Origin: an uncultured bacterium
Lineage (GTDB): Bacteria > Vulcanimicrobiota > Xenobia > Xenobiales > Xenobiaceae
NCBI GenBank assembly: GCA_934621605.1
Contig: CAKTUZ010000016.1
Location: forward strand, 5,261 to 69,260
Reading direction: 5' to 3'
DNA length: 64,000 bases
The position numbers and the translations under genes were made by a program. Every line of letters starts with the position of its first letter. Position 1 is the stretch's first letter. Positions 39,143-48,928 of the stretch are shown piece after piece. The notes beneath the pieces are model-generated. The model worked only from the letters and a program-made list of their open reading frames with translations. It did not search any database and was not told the origin of the DNA.

Positions 39143-40417
39143 TTATTTTAATTTAAGTTTCTTTATGACACGGTCGGCCGTCTCTATAACGCGATCTATT
39201 TCCGCTTCGGTATGAACGGCAGAAATACAGGCAGCATCAGTAGTTGAAGGCGGGAGATAGATACCTTCATCCAACATGGCATGGAAGAACTTGGCAAAAG
39301 TCTCGTAGTCAAATTGGGTGCTGTCTTGGTAGTTGCGCACTTGCTTGGGGCCGAAAGCAATGAAGAACATAGAACCGACGCTTTGAATTAGCATACCGCC
39401 TACTTCCTTGAGACCGTTGACCAAACGGTTGGAGAGAGTTTCCAAGCGCTCATAAACTCCGGGTTGGAAAGCTAATTCCAATTCAGCAATAGCACCATAA
39501 ACGCTGATAGGATTGCCACAATAGGTGCCGGCCTGATAGATAGGGCCGGTGGGGGAAACACTCTTCATATATTCAGCCTTGCCGCCGTAAGCGCCCATAG
39601 TCAGACCTCCGGAGATAGCTTTACCTAAGCAAGTGAGGTCGGCAGAGATATGGAAGCGTTCTTGGGCGCCGCCTTTGGCTAAGCGGAAACCGGTTAGCAC
39701 TTCATCCAAAATAAAGAGAGCGCCATGAGCATGGCAGAGATCGCGCACACCTTCAAGGAAGCCAGGCTCAGGGGCGATAACCCCCATAGAACCGGTCACC
39801 GGCTCTAAGATGGCGGCAGCAATTTCGCCAGGATACTGGGCGAATAGAGCCTTTACTTTTTCCAGATCATTAAAATCGGCTACTACGGTTTCGGCAGCAG
39901 CTCCGGGAGAAGCGCCCAAGGCCAAAGGACCGCCGTTTTCTTCAGCTTCGATGCCAACTGAATCTAAACACTCAACGTGGCCGTGATAGCAGCCTTCAAA
40001 TTTCATAATTCGCGGACGGCGGGTAACAGAACGAGCTACGCGCAAGGCGGAATTAACCGCTTCGGCGCCAGAATTGACGAAGCGCAGCATTTCCATAGAG
40101 GGATAAGCTTCACGAACCATCTGGGCTAGCTTCAGCTCTCCTTCGGTGGAGGCGCCGAACAAAGTACCGCGTTCAGCAGCGCTCTTGACAGCTTCGACAA
40201 TGTGAGGGTGGCAGTGGCCGAAAAGCAGCGGTCCCCAACCGCAGCAAAGATCTAAATAACAATTGCCATCAATATCGTAGACTTGGCTGCCTACGCCCTT
40301 GGCGATGATGGGAGGGAAGCCTCCTACTTGGTTAAAACCGCGGAACGGACTGTTGACGCCGCCGGGAATAATGGAAGTTAACTGAGAGTAAACTCTTTCT
40401 GATTTATCTAATCTCAT
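39143..40417 (-). CDS. hemL: Glutamate-1-semialdehyde 2,1-aminomutase
   Basis: PLP enzyme that converts glutamate-1-semialdehyde to 5-aminolevulinate in the C5 route to heme. PLP Lys about residue 264 in TCLGKAISGGLT; DEVLTGFR before it; GGVNSPFRGF near the N-terminus; FEGCYHGHVE. The 424-aa length is normal. ATG at 40417 gives the standard start MRLDKSERVYSQL. Other heme genes are absent here. The upstream 175 bp hold the divergent promoter with pilC. Confidence 0.96.
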   Translation of the reverse strand: MRLDKSERVYSQLTSIIPGGVNSPFRGFNQVGGFPPIIAKGVGSQVYDIDGNCYLDLCCGWGPLLFGHCHPHIVEAVKSAAERGTLFGASTEGELKLAQMVREAYPSMEMLRFVNSGAEAVNSALRVARSVTRRPRIMKFEGCYHGHVECLDSVGIEAEENGGPLALGASPGAAAETVVADFNDLEKVKALFAQYPGEIAAAILEPVTGSMGVIAPEPGFLEGVRDLCHAHGALFILDEVLTGFRLAKGGAQERFHISADLTCLGKAISGGLTMGAYGGKAEYMKSVSPTGPIYQAGTYCGNPISVYGAIAELELAFQPGVYERLETLSNRLVNGLKEVGGMLIQSVGSMFFIAFGPKQVRNYQDSTQFDYETFAKFFHAMLDEGIYLPPSTTDAACISAVHTEAEIDRVIETADRVIKKLKLK

Positions 40418-40592
40418 AGTGCCGGGTCTGTTCGCTTTAGATATTGGCGGCCCTGCCAAAAATTGTGTATATATTACTAGGGGAAAAGGCAAGCGTGTAG
40501 AAGAAAGGGAAGCTTTTTCAGCAAGAGAGTATAGTAGGTGCTGGTTTTTGAGAGCTCAACTGGCGCCGGAGAATTGGAGAATAGTCAGCGCT

Positions 40593-41810
40593 ATGCCGGT
40601 TTTTGATTATACTGCAGTAGACTCAAGAGGACGGAGTGTCGACGGAACTGTAGAAGCTCCTGACAAGCAAGCCGTTATTCGCGACCTGCGCAATATTCGT
40701 TATACCGTAACGACTATCAGAGAGCGTCGTGATCCCACTCGCATCATAAAAGATTTGACCGCTCGCTTTGAGAAGGCCGATTTGTATGCTCTGGCTATTT
40801 TTACCAGACAGTTTGCTGTGCTCTTTAATTCAGGTATTTCTACAGTGCGAAGTTTAGACGGTTTAGGCCGTCAAACTCTCAATGGGCCGCTGAGTCGTGC
40901 TGTGCGTGAAGTTCATGATGATATTCGCATGGGATATACGCTGGCTAAATCGATGAGTAAGCACCCTCTGGTTTTTGATCAGCTTTATATAGCTATGGTT
41001 AGAGCCGGAGAAATGTCTGGTTCCATGGGCGATATTATGGAACGTTTAGCCAATTTGCTCGAGCGTGAGGTTCGCTTACGTGCTAAGGTATCTTCAGCTA
41101 CTACCTATCCTTTGGTGGTCTTTGGCGCTTGCTGTTTGGTTACTTTCGTGTTAGTTAACTATGTATTCCCTACCTTTGTGGCTCTGTTCGAAGGTATCGA
41201 CGTTCAGCTTCCGGCTATTACCCGCAGTCTCATTTGGATTACCAAGATGGCTACTAATCCTTTTGTAGTCGTCAGTACTTTGGCAGTTATCGGCTTGATT
41301 TCCTATTTCATCGGTCAATACGTTCGCACTGAAAAGGGCAAGCGTGCTCTCGATGGTATGATGTTAGATATGCCTTTGTTGGGGCCAGTTATCCAAAAAG
41401 TGGCTCTCTCTCGCTTCTGTCGCACTTTAGGTACTTTGATCGCCAGCGGTGTGCCTGTGGTTCACTCTTTGGAAATTGTTAGTAAGGCAGTAGGTAACTC
41501 TGTTATAGGCGATATCCTTTTAGAAGTGCAAATGGGCTTGAAGCAAGGTATGCGCCTTTCTGAGCCTATTAAGAAATATAAAATTTTCCCACCTATGCTC
41601 TATCAAATGATTGCTGTGGGTGAAGAGACCGGTAACTTACCTACTTTGCTCGATAAGTTGGCCGACTTCTACGACTTGGAAGTTGAGCACGTGTTGGAAG
41701 CTCTCACTTCCATGCTTGAGCCCCTTATGATCTTCTTCATGGGTATTGTCGTAGGTTATGTATTGCTGGCTGTATTCTTGCCCGTATACGATTTGGTGGG
41801 CAAGTTCTAA
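40593..41810 (+). CDS. Type II secretion/type IV pilus inner-membrane protein PilC/GspF family
   Basis: 405-aa polytopic platform protein for pseudopilus assembly, with the duplicated T2SSF domain: FTRQFAVLFNSGISTVRSLDGL in the first copy, FCRTLGTLIASGVPVVHSLEIV in the second, and hydrophobic helices at about residues 170-190, 220-240 and 370-390. ATG at 40593 gives the family start MPVFDYTAVDSRG. No pilin, ATPase or GspE gene adjoins; the neighbours are hemL and prfC, so it is an orphan of the complex here. Confidence 0.93.
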   Translation: MPVFDYTAVDSRGRSVDGTVEAPDKQAVIRDLRNIRYTVTTIRERRDPTRIIKDLTARFEKADLYALAIFTRQFAVLFNSGISTVRSLDGLGRQTLNGPLSRAVREVHDDIRMGYTLAKSMSKHPLVFDQLYIAMVRAGEMSGSMGDIMERLANLLEREVRLRAKVSSATTYPLVVFGACCLVTFVLVNYVFPTFVALFEGIDVQLPAITRSLIWITKMATNPFVVVSTLAVIGLISYFIGQYVRTEKGKRALDGMMLDMPLLGPVIQKVALSRFCRTLGTLIASGVPVVHSLEIVSKAVGNSVIGDILLEVQMGLKQGMRLSEPIKKYKIFPPMLYQMIAVGEETGNLPTLLDKLADFYDLEVEHVLEALTSMLEPLMIFFMGIVVGYVLLAVFLPVYDLVGKF

Positions 41811-41948
41811 AATTTAAGTTTTACTTGGGAGCCGTCGTTAGCTTAGGCTGGGGACGGCTTCCTTCGTTGCTAGGACTTTGCTGGAAATTGCTTAGATACC
41901 TAAAAACACTGAGGCGCTTTATGGCGCCGCCTAAAAAATGAGGAAAAT

Positions 41949-43607
41949 ATGGATAATACACAGATAAACGATGAGGCCGTCGATAACAGGCAAGCAGTTG
42001 CCACTCCCGCAGTTGCCGTTGATGAGCGTATAGAAAAAGAAATCCGCAGAAGGCGTACTTTTGCTATTATTTCTCATCCTGACGCCGGTAAAACCACGCT
42101 TACCGAGAAGTTGCTTCTTTACGGAGGTGCCGTCAATTTGGCTGGTGTTGTTAGAGCTCGTCGTTCGCAAACTAGTGCCGCCTCCGATTTTATGGAAATT
42201 GAAAAACAGCGTGGCATTTCTGTAAGTTCTACAGTTTTGAGTTTTGAATATAACGGTTGCTTACTCAACTTGTTAGATACTCCCGGCCACCAAGATTTCA
42301 GTGAAGATACTTATCGTACGCTTTTAGCTGTAGACAGTGTAATTATGGTACTGGATGCTGCTAAAGGTATCGAGACTCAGACTCTTAAGCTTTTCGAGGT
42401 TTGTAAACGACGTCATATTCCGATGGTTACTTTCATCAATAAGCTTGACCGTCCTAGTTTGGATCCTTTAGAACTGACTGGTGAAATAGAGCGAGTGCTT
42501 AACGTACATACAGTGCCTATGAATTGGCCTTTGGGCAGTGGTGAGCACTTTAAGGGGGTCTTTGAGCCCTCTACAGGTCGTTTACATCTTTTTGAAAGAC
42601 GTGATCATGGTGCTCGTAAAGCCGAAGTAAAAGTAGTTGATCCTCATTCTGAGGAAGTTGCCTCTTTGGTGCCTGCCGATATCTTTAAAAACTTCAGTGA
42701 GGAGATTGAACTTTTGCAACTGGCTGGCGAGGAGTTTGATAAGGAAGCTTTTGATCGCGGAGAAATTACTCCTGTCTTCTTCGGAAGCGCTTTAACCAAT
42801 TTTGGTGTACAGCTGTTCTTAGATCAATTTATTGATATGGTTCCCTCTCCGCCGGCTCGAAACAGTGATAAAGGGCTTATCCCTCCGGAAACGCCTTCAT
42901 TCTCCGGTTTTGTCTTTAAGATTCAAGCCGATATGAATCCGCGCCACCGTGACCGCGTGGCTTTCTTGCGTATTTGTACCGGTCGTTTTGAGCGTGGTAT
43001 GAAAGTGCACTGTGCTCGCACCGGTGAAGTTATTCGCCTAACTTATCCTCAGCGTTTGTTCGCTCAAGAACGTGAAACTGTTGATGAAGCCTTTCCCGGT
43101 GATGTCGTCGGTTTGGTCAACTCCGGCGAACTTGTTTTAGGCGATACTTTAGTTGAAGGCGAGAATGTACATTACGATCCCATTCCTTTGTTTCCGCCCG
43201 AGCATTTTTGTCGAGTAATTGTTGACGATCCTTCTCGACGTAAGCAGTTTAATAAAGCATTGGATCTGTTGCAGCGTGAAGGTGCTATTCAAATTTTCTG
43301 GCCGCCGGAAGAGAGTACCCGTATGCCTATTATGGGAGCGGTTGGTCAGTTACAATTTGAAGTTGTGGCCCATCGTTTGAAGACTGACTATGGCGTAGAA
43401 GCTAGATTCGAGCCTATGTCTTTCCGGTTGGCTAGATGGGTTGTCGGCACTCCTGAAGATTTGGAAACTTTTGAGCCTTCTCGCTTAGCTTTAAAAGTGG
43501 TTGATGGTAGCGATCGATTAGTCTGTCTCTTCCCTTCAGAGTGGGATTTAGACTACACGGCGGAAAAAAATCCCAAATTACAATTTTTGTCTGTGAGTCC
43601 TCGCTGA
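41949..43607 (+). CDS. prfC: Peptide chain release factor 3
   Basis: GTPase that recycles class I release factors from the ribosome. G1 SHPDAGKTT (about residues 41-49), switch II DTPGHQDFSED, G4 NKLD, and RF3-specific RLFAQERETVDEAFPGDVVGLVNSGEL in domain 2. At 552 aa it has a slightly long N-terminus (about 35 extra residues). ATG at 41949 follows GAGGAAA. The stop codon is five bases before the AIM24 gene, suggesting one transcript. Confidence 0.96.
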   Translation: MDNTQINDEAVDNRQAVATPAVAVDERIEKEIRRRRTFAIISHPDAGKTTLTEKLLLYGGAVNLAGVVRARRSQTSAASDFMEIEKQRGISVSSTVLSFEYNGCLLNLLDTPGHQDFSEDTYRTLLAVDSVIMVLDAAKGIETQTLKLFEVCKRRHIPMVTFINKLDRPSLDPLELTGEIERVLNVHTVPMNWPLGSGEHFKGVFEPSTGRLHLFERRDHGARKAEVKVVDPHSEEVASLVPADIFKNFSEEIELLQLAGEEFDKEAFDRGEITPVFFGSALTNFGVQLFLDQFIDMVPSPPARNSDKGLIPPETPSFSGFVFKIQADMNPRHRDRVAFLRICTGRFERGMKVHCARTGEVIRLTYPQRLFAQERETVDEAFPGDVVGLVNSGELVLGDTLVEGENVHYDPIPLFPPEHFCRVIVDDPSRRKQFNKALDLLQREGAIQIFWPPEESTRMPIMGAVGQLQFEVVAHRLKTDYGVEARFEPMSFRLARWVVGTPEDLETFEPSRLALKVVDGSDRLVCLFPSEWDLDYTAEKNPKLQFLSVSPR

Positions 43608-43612
43608 TTGTT

Positions 43613-44506
43613 ATGAATAGTTGTCAAGCTTATCCGCAGTTTTCTGCTTCGATACCGTATCGGTTTGAAAGTGTGCGCAGTTTTTTTGCTTATACTCAGA
43701 TAAAGAACGATTCGTTGCTTATTTGTGAGTCGCAGCTTATGGCTGGGGAGGCTGAATCGGAGGCAGTGGATAAGCTTGAATCTAGAGTCGCCGAAAAGGA
43801 AGAGAGTATCTATCACAATCCTTATTTGGCAGAATTGGATCGGGAGAGGGCCAAACGGCCGGTATCTGTTTGTCCTTTTCGCCTTCTTAGCGAATCGATG
43901 ATGCAAGCCGAAGTTGATGGTCTAATCTGGCTACGTCCGGTTAATCTTGCCGCTCACTGTGGACATATAAAATTTGCCCGCGATCCTGAACTTTTAAATG
44001 AAAGCTTAAGTTTGTTTTTATATAAAGCTTTTACAGGCGAAACTTCGGTTTTCGCTGTAGCTCAGGGGTGCGGTAAAGTTTATTTATCCAATGCCGCCCA
44101 CCGAATCTTCTTTGTTTACCTAGACAATGAAGTCATCAATTTGCAGGGAACGGCTGTTTTAGCTTTTGAAGACAGCTTGGAACATAAGGTGCAAATGATT
44201 GGTAACGCAGCTGGTTTAGCTGTGGGTGGTATGTATTCTTTACGCTTGGAAGGACGCGGCTGGGTAGCTTTTAGCTCTTGCGGCTGTCCGTTGACTTTGC
44301 CTTGTTCGACTGTCGAGCCGCTCACTTGTTTACCCATAAAAGCTTTGGCTTGGAGCGGTCGAGCTGAGTTGAAGGTACAAGCCGATGTCAGCCGCATGAA
44401 TTTAATGAATCGCGGCGTAGCTGATATTATGCAGATAGTATTTTCCGGCGGCGGTTTTGTAGCTATTCATGGTGATGAGGAATATATGTACCCCAAAATG
44501 AAATAA
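43613..44506 (+). CDS. AIM24 family protein
   Basis: 297-aa protein of the AIM24/DUF124 family: GHIKFARDPELLN, LFLYKAFTGETSVFAVAQGCGKVYL, VINLQGTAVLAFEDSLEHKVQMIG and GGMYSLRLEGRGWVAFSSCGCP. The first 100 residues precede the domain. Function is unknown in bacteria (the yeast homologue is a mitochondrial inner-membrane factor). ATG at 43613, five bases past the prfC stop, so coupled. Confidence 0.88.
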   Translation: MNSCQAYPQFSASIPYRFESVRSFFAYTQIKNDSLLICESQLMAGEAESEAVDKLESRVAEKEESIYHNPYLAELDRERAKRPVSVCPFRLLSESMMQAEVDGLIWLRPVNLAAHCGHIKFARDPELLNESLSLFLYKAFTGETSVFAVAQGCGKVYLSNAAHRIFFVYLDNEVINLQGTAVLAFEDSLEHKVQMIGNAAGLAVGGMYSLRLEGRGWVAFSSCGCPLTLPCSTVEPLTCLPIKALAWSGRAELKVQADVSRMNLMNRGVADIMQIVFSGGGFVAIHGDEEYMYPKMK

Positions 44507-44565
44507 AGCTTCGCTTTAGGATCATTTAACAGTAGATAACGGTGCCTTAGTTTTTGCTGGAACAA

Positions 44566-45423
44566 TTATTCTTTTCCAAAAGCCGCTTGGGCAGCTTGTA
44601 TGACGTGTTTAGCTAAAATTACATTGGTGACTGCGCCTACGCCGCCGGGAACTGGAGTGACAGCTTGTACTATTTGAGCGTCTTCCCAACAGACATCACC
44701 GCAGAGTTTACCTTGTGCATTTACGCTGGTGCCTACGTCTATAACTGTCTGTCCGGGATGTAAATAGTTCTTATCAACCAATCCTGGCTTACCTACGGCT
44801 GTTATCAATAAATCGGCCTTTTGAGCTAAAGTAAAAGCCTCTTGGCTGTAACTATGACATATGGTGACAGTGGCATTTTCTTCCAAAAGTAACATAGCTG
44901 CAGGTTTGCCTACAATTTGGCTTCTTCCCAGAACGACAGCGTTTTTGCCAACTATGCCAAAGCCGTAATATTTGATAATTTCCATACAAGCTTGAGCTGT
45001 GCAGGGCGGAAAGCCCATATGTGGCTGCCCCGTATAAACTCCTACTTGAGAAATTGGGGTAATGCCGTCCACGTCTTTATGTGGATCTAAGGCTGTGCAA
45101 ACTGCATTTCTGTCTATATGGCTGGGGAGAGGCATAAAAACAAGGATACCATGTACTTTAGGATCGCCATTGAGAAGGTTTATTTGTTCAAGTAAATCTT
45201 CTTGTTTTGTATCAGCCGATAAGACAATATTGCGCACCTCTATACCTACAGAGAGGCAGCGTTTAGAGGCTGCTCTTTCATAAGCTATATCATCTTCGCG
45301 TTTGCCTAAACGTACAGTAACCAATGTCGGTTTTATGCCGTTATTTTTGAGTTGCTCGGCTTCTGTACTCAACTGATGAGCAATTTCTTTGGTAATAACT
45401 TTTCCGTCTAGAATTAAAGGCAC
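44566..45423 (-). CDS. folD: Bifunctional methylenetetrahydrofolate dehydrogenase/cyclohydrolase
   Basis: 285-aa enzyme interconverting 5,10-methylene-, methenyl- and 10-formyl-tetrahydrofolate. Conserved region YERAASKRCLSVGIEV (the usual Lys equivalent in YxxxK near residue 50 is in this segment), DVDGITPISQVGVYTG, VVLGRSQIVGKPAAMLLLEENATVTICHS and TPVPGGVGAVTNVILAKH. GTG start at 45423. It forms an operon with the cyclodeaminase gene 13 bp upstream, completing a one-carbon unit. Confidence 0.96.
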   Translation of the reverse strand: MPLILDGKVITKEIAHQLSTEAEQLKNNGIKPTLVTVRLGKREDDIAYERAASKRCLSVGIEVRNIVLSADTKQEDLLEQINLLNGDPKVHGILVFMPLPSHIDRNAVCTALDPHKDVDGITPISQVGVYTGQPHMGFPPCTAQACMEIIKYYGFGIVGKNAVVLGRSQIVGKPAAMLLLEENATVTICHSYSQEAFTLAQKADLLITAVGKPGLVDKNYLHPGQTVIDVGTSVNAQGKLCGDVCWEDAQIVQAVTPVPGGVGAVTNVILAKHVIQAAQAAFGKE

Positions 45424-45436
45424 AGAGAGACCTCGC

Positions 45437-46069
45437 TTAATTTTTCAGCTGTCGGGCTATCTGACTGTAAACAGCTTCGGCTCGAGGTAAATATTCGCTT
45501 AAAATAATTTCTGTTTGTTTATTTAGCTCTTGGGCACTGATTCTATTGCTCATTGCCTTAGTATTGATATAAACATTTAAGGCGGCAGCTTCTAGGGCAG
45601 CCCGACAAAAAGAGGCGCCGGAAGCAGCGTCGCTTACAGCTAAACGGGAACCCTTAAGGGCCATAACCTCCAATATTTCGATAACTCGACTGCATTTCTC
45701 CATAATGAGTAGAGGAGTTAAACTGGCCGCATATAGTGCTTTTTCCATAACAGTCTCTTTATGTAACTTTTCTTGTTCGTTGTTTTGAGGAAGGCGATAA
45801 GCTACTGCCAGCGGCTCAAAGGCTTGAGCGTCTTTTTCTACTAAATCAATTAGGTTTTGTTGCAATTGTTGCAATTCTGCTTGCAAAGATTCAAGCTCTG
45901 CTTCAAAATCGGCATATTTCCTTTTACCCGCAGTTAAAGCTCCTGTCATGTGTCCTAAAGCTGTACCCAGGGCTCCAACCAGAGCAGAAGCTCCGCCGCC
46001 TCCGGGCACGGGAGCTTTTGAAGCCAATTTATCCAAAAAATCTTGGCAATTAGTATTTTTTAAGTCCAT
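45437..46069 (-). CDS. fchA: Cyclodeaminase/cyclohydrolase family protein (FchA/FTCD-C type)
   Basis: 210-aa helical protein of the formiminotransferase-cyclodeaminase C-terminal family. Signature APVPGGGGASALVGALGTALGHM near residues 19-40 and the helical core with ASGASFCRAALEAAALNVYINTK. In clostridia this enzyme (FchA) makes 5,10-methenyl-tetrahydrofolate; the active-site Asp in the N-terminal region is present as DFLDK. Adjacent to folD, so probably part of the same folate route. ATG at 46069. Confidence 0.9.
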   Translation of the reverse strand: MDLKNTNCQDFLDKLASKAPVPGGGGASALVGALGTALGHMTGALTAGKRKYADFEAELESLQAELQQLQQNLIDLVEKDAQAFEPLAVAYRLPQNNEQEKLHKETVMEKALYAASLTPLLIMEKCSRVIEILEVMALKGSRLAVSDAASGASFCRAALEAAALNVYINTKAMSNRISAQELNKQTEIILSEYLPRAEAVYSQIARQLKN

Positions 46070-46100
46070 TTTGTTGTAAGTTCTCTTCTATAGTAAAAAA

Positions 46101-47330
46101 TTAGTTACGGCGAGTTTGAGCTAAAATATCTTCAATAATATGCAAACATTTTCTAGTTGTTTCGGCATCGCTGAAAACATTGGCCATTTCTTGCACTTTT
46201 CTACGCTTGTCTATGGCCTTACGAATAGCTGAATTTAAAGCGCTGGGAGTAACCTTTTTAGCGTCGAGAGTAGTGCCGACGTTGGAATTTAAGACACGCT
46301 GCGCTACTTCCAATTGAGAACGCACTTGAGGAACGACACAAACCGGTACTCCGTGAGCCAAAGCTTTTTGTACAAAGCCTAAGCCTCCGCAGCAAACTGC
46401 ACAGGAAGCCCTGGGCAGGATCTTATTGTGAGAAGCAAAACGGGTAATTACAGCTTCATCCATATTCTTAAATTCGTCGATAGGAATACTGCAAGTTGTA
46501 GCTACTACTTGATAACTGTTGGAAGGCATGGCTGCTACGGTTTGTTTGAGCAAATAAGCGTTATCCTGGTAAGAACAGCCCAAACTTACCAAGATTAGCT
46601 GACGCGAATCGTTGGCTATTTCAAGATCTGAATTTACGGTCGGTTCCCAGTGGCAAGGGCCTACTAAATTGACATTGCTAGGCCAAGGACGCGGATATTC
46701 AAAAGGCTCGGAAGTAAAATAAAGGAAGTTGGGCAATTGAGCACACCAAGTTTGCATATCACGCAAGGGAAGAATGCCTAGTTTTAAAAGAAAATCATTA
46801 AAATAATCAAGGCCGCACTCAAAACATTTCTGGATAGAGCCGGAACGGGCCCAATTTTTTATGGCTCCAAATGCGCCTTGCGAATAGGGTAATCCGGGGC
46901 CGAATAAGGGAATACCTTGAGCTGGAAAAGGCACCAAATCGGCGCTCCAGCTGACTACTGGCAGTTTGGAAGCCATAGCTCCGGCAGCTGCTCCCAAACA
47001 GCTGGCATTGACAATAACTAGATCGGGAGTATCGTAGCGTAGAGCGGCCGCAAAATCGTTAAAATCAAAACGGGAACGCTGAATCAAGTATTCGATAAGT
47101 TTGCTTAAAGACTGCTCATAGGTGTCGCACTGCCAATCGTCCAGCCTAAAAAACTCTACATAATCGGAAATAGGAGAAGCTTCTAAGCCGACTTGGCGCA
47201 ATGTTTCTACACAATGGCGTCCGGTTTTGACAATTACTTTATGTCCATTTTCAGTCAGTTTAAGCAACGTGGGAACAAGGGGATAAATCTGACTGCGGCT
47301 GGCTTCTGAATATACTAAAATTTTTGCCAT
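46101..47330 (-). CDS. UDP-glycosyltransferase-like protein (GT1/MGT type)
   Basis: 409-aa GT-B fold glycosyltransferase. N-terminal start MAKILVYSEASRSQIYPLVPTLL, and the C-terminal nucleotide-sugar pocket CCGGLGFVQKALAHGVPVCVVPQVRSQLEVAQRV near residues 310-345 as in macrolide and antibiotic glycosyltransferases. Substrate unknown. ATG at 47330 with AAGGAGAGG upstream. It heads the minus-strand run with fchA and folD, 31 bp away, but no role in folate is expected. Confidence 0.88.
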   Translation of the reverse strand: MAKILVYSEASRSQIYPLVPTLLKLTENGHKVIVKTGRHCVETLRQVGLEASPISDYVEFFRLDDWQCDTYEQSLSKLIEYLIQRSRFDFNDFAAALRYDTPDLVIVNASCLGAAAGAMASKLPVVSWSADLVPFPAQGIPLFGPGLPYSQGAFGAIKNWARSGSIQKCFECGLDYFNDFLLKLGILPLRDMQTWCAQLPNFLYFTSEPFEYPRPWPSNVNLVGPCHWEPTVNSDLEIANDSRQLILVSLGCSYQDNAYLLKQTVAAMPSNSYQVVATTCSIPIDEFKNMDEAVITRFASHNKILPRASCAVCCGGLGFVQKALAHGVPVCVVPQVRSQLEVAQRVLNSNVGTTLDAKKVTPSALNSAIRKAIDKRRKVQEMANVFSDAETTRKCLHIIEDILAQTRRN

Positions 47331-47559
47331 GGCGGCCTCTCCTTTAAGAATAAGAGAAGTGCGCTGGAGACGAGCCGCAGATCTTTTCTTTATGCTCGCT
47401 GTTCAAGGAACGGAACCTTTTGTATTTCCAACGCTTTTTTAGAAAAGCACGTTCCAGCCGCAGTACAAGGCGAACTAAAACATACTTCCGAGTGTTAGCT
47501 AAATAGTGGTCTAAAACCTGCCAAAAGCGGAATCTTGGGCTGATTGTTTACCTAAATAA

Positions 47560-48573
47560 CTAGGGTTTATCCCACTCGGCTATTTGCATTGGTGATAGTA
47601 CAGATTTATTTGAGGCGGTTTTAGGTAAGGCATGAACCGAGTCTTGCGCAGTTGGAAGTGGAGCTGTTTGTTGGTCATCTTGTGAGGCAGAATCTGCGTT
47701 GTCACCGGAAGGAATGCTACCCAATTGGGAAGATACCAAAGATATAAAAACCAAGACGATGCCTAGAGCTATACGACTTGTCATAGGGTCGTTCTTAAAC
47801 AAAACGCCGCACATACAAGCGAAGGGAGATTCGGTGGCAAAGATAACTGCAGTGACTGTAGGATTTATATATTTGATGCCTATATTCATCATGGTAATAG
47901 CTACCAGGGTGGCCATAATTGCCAACCAGGCTAAACCTCCCCATTCCGACCAACTGAGCTCGGCAGGAAAAGGCTTCCCAAAAATAGCGAACAACCAACC
48001 CCACATAGAGGCAAAGAGGAACTGTAAACAGCTTAAAGGCAAAAGTTCAGAAGTTTGGGAACATCTGGAGACGGCAATAATGTGAGCTGCAAAGAGAATG
48101 GCACTGGATAGCGACAACAGATCCCCGTAATTGAAACTACCTACAGAAATAGGGCCGGCAATACAATAGACGCCTACAAAACTTATAATGGCCGCTGCAT
48201 ATACCGATATGGCAATTCGTTCGCGATAGAGAGCCCAAGCCAAAAAAGGCACGACTACTACGTTGAGACCGCAATATACAGCATTCTTACTTACAGTTGT
48301 AAAAAAAAGTCCGTATGATTGTACGGCGTAGGCAGAATAGAGCAAAGTACCTACCAAAAAGCCGTGCTTAACCAATTCCCAACCGAATTTATCTCGTCCC
48401 TGATAGAGGAAATAAGCAAGTCCTACAGCAGCTACTCCAAAGCGGATAGCCAGAATATAGTTCATGGGGACTATCTCTTGCACGTCCTTCATGACCATAA
48501 ACGAGACTCCCCAGACTGCTGCGGTAGCTAAAAGCAGCAGAGAAAACAAAACCTGCTTATAACGAGCGAACAT
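47560..48573 (-). CDS. EamA-family (DMT) permease
   Basis: 337-aa membrane protein with ten predicted helices in two five-helix EamA repeats. The first repeat has GVSFMVMKDVQEIVPMNYILAIRFGVAAVGLAYF; the second has NYGDLLSLSSAILFAAHIIAVSR and AVIFATESPFACMCGVLFKNDPMTS. The last 55 residues are hydrophilic and Ser/Asp/Gln-rich (NADSASQDDQQTAP), an unusual cytoplasmic tail. ATG at 48573. Likely an exporter of metabolites or amino acids. Confidence 0.88.
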   Translation of the reverse strand: MFARYKQVLFSLLLLATAAVWGVSFMVMKDVQEIVPMNYILAIRFGVAAVGLAYFLYQGRDKFGWELVKHGFLVGTLLYSAYAVQSYGLFFTTVSKNAVYCGLNVVVVPFLAWALYRERIAISVYAAAIISFVGVYCIAGPISVGSFNYGDLLSLSSAILFAAHIIAVSRCSQTSELLPLSCLQFLFASMWGWLFAIFGKPFPAELSWSEWGGLAWLAIMATLVAITMMNIGIKYINPTVTAVIFATESPFACMCGVLFKNDPMTSRIALGIVLVFISLVSSQLGSIPSGDNADSASQDDQQTAPLPTAQDSVHALPKTASNKSVLSPMQIAEWDKP

Positions 48574-48928
48574 ATATATTTAGATAGCTCAAACTTTCTA
48601 TACAAAGTAAGGCGCTACACACAGAAGAATATAACGTTTATGGCGCATGGCCGCGCGTTTTTTTCCGTGGGCACGCGTTTTTACTCTATCAATTTGAACT
48701 TAAAGAATCAACTCCCACCTATTGTATTAACTATAAATGTCCTCTACCAAATATAGTTAAACAAAAAATATATATTAACATTTTGTATCGTTTCCGGTCA
48801 TTTTAGCGGTTCTTTAGCTATTTTGAGACTTTGAATCGGCAGAATAATAGGTTGACTGGTAGTGTGCAGGAATAATAGATCCGGTAACGCAATTTTGTTG
48901 TCCGATTTTGTTTATGGGAAGAAAATAT
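48574..48928. other. AT-rich intergenic region between divergent genes
   Basis: About 355 bp between the EamA permease (minus) and the membrane-anchored protein (plus). No gene seen. It contains two near-repeated blocks at about 48654-48665 and 48671-48685 (CGCG followed by T-run), an imperfect inverted repeat GTTAA...TTAAC near 48757-48780, and a possible plus-strand promoter TTGACT near 48852 with an AT-rich -10. It probably carries both promoters. Confidence 0.45.

Noticed and set aside
41821..41870. GC-rich hairpin after pilC as terminator
   Set aside because: Stem has a bulge and is followed only by scattered Ts; not listed as a feature.
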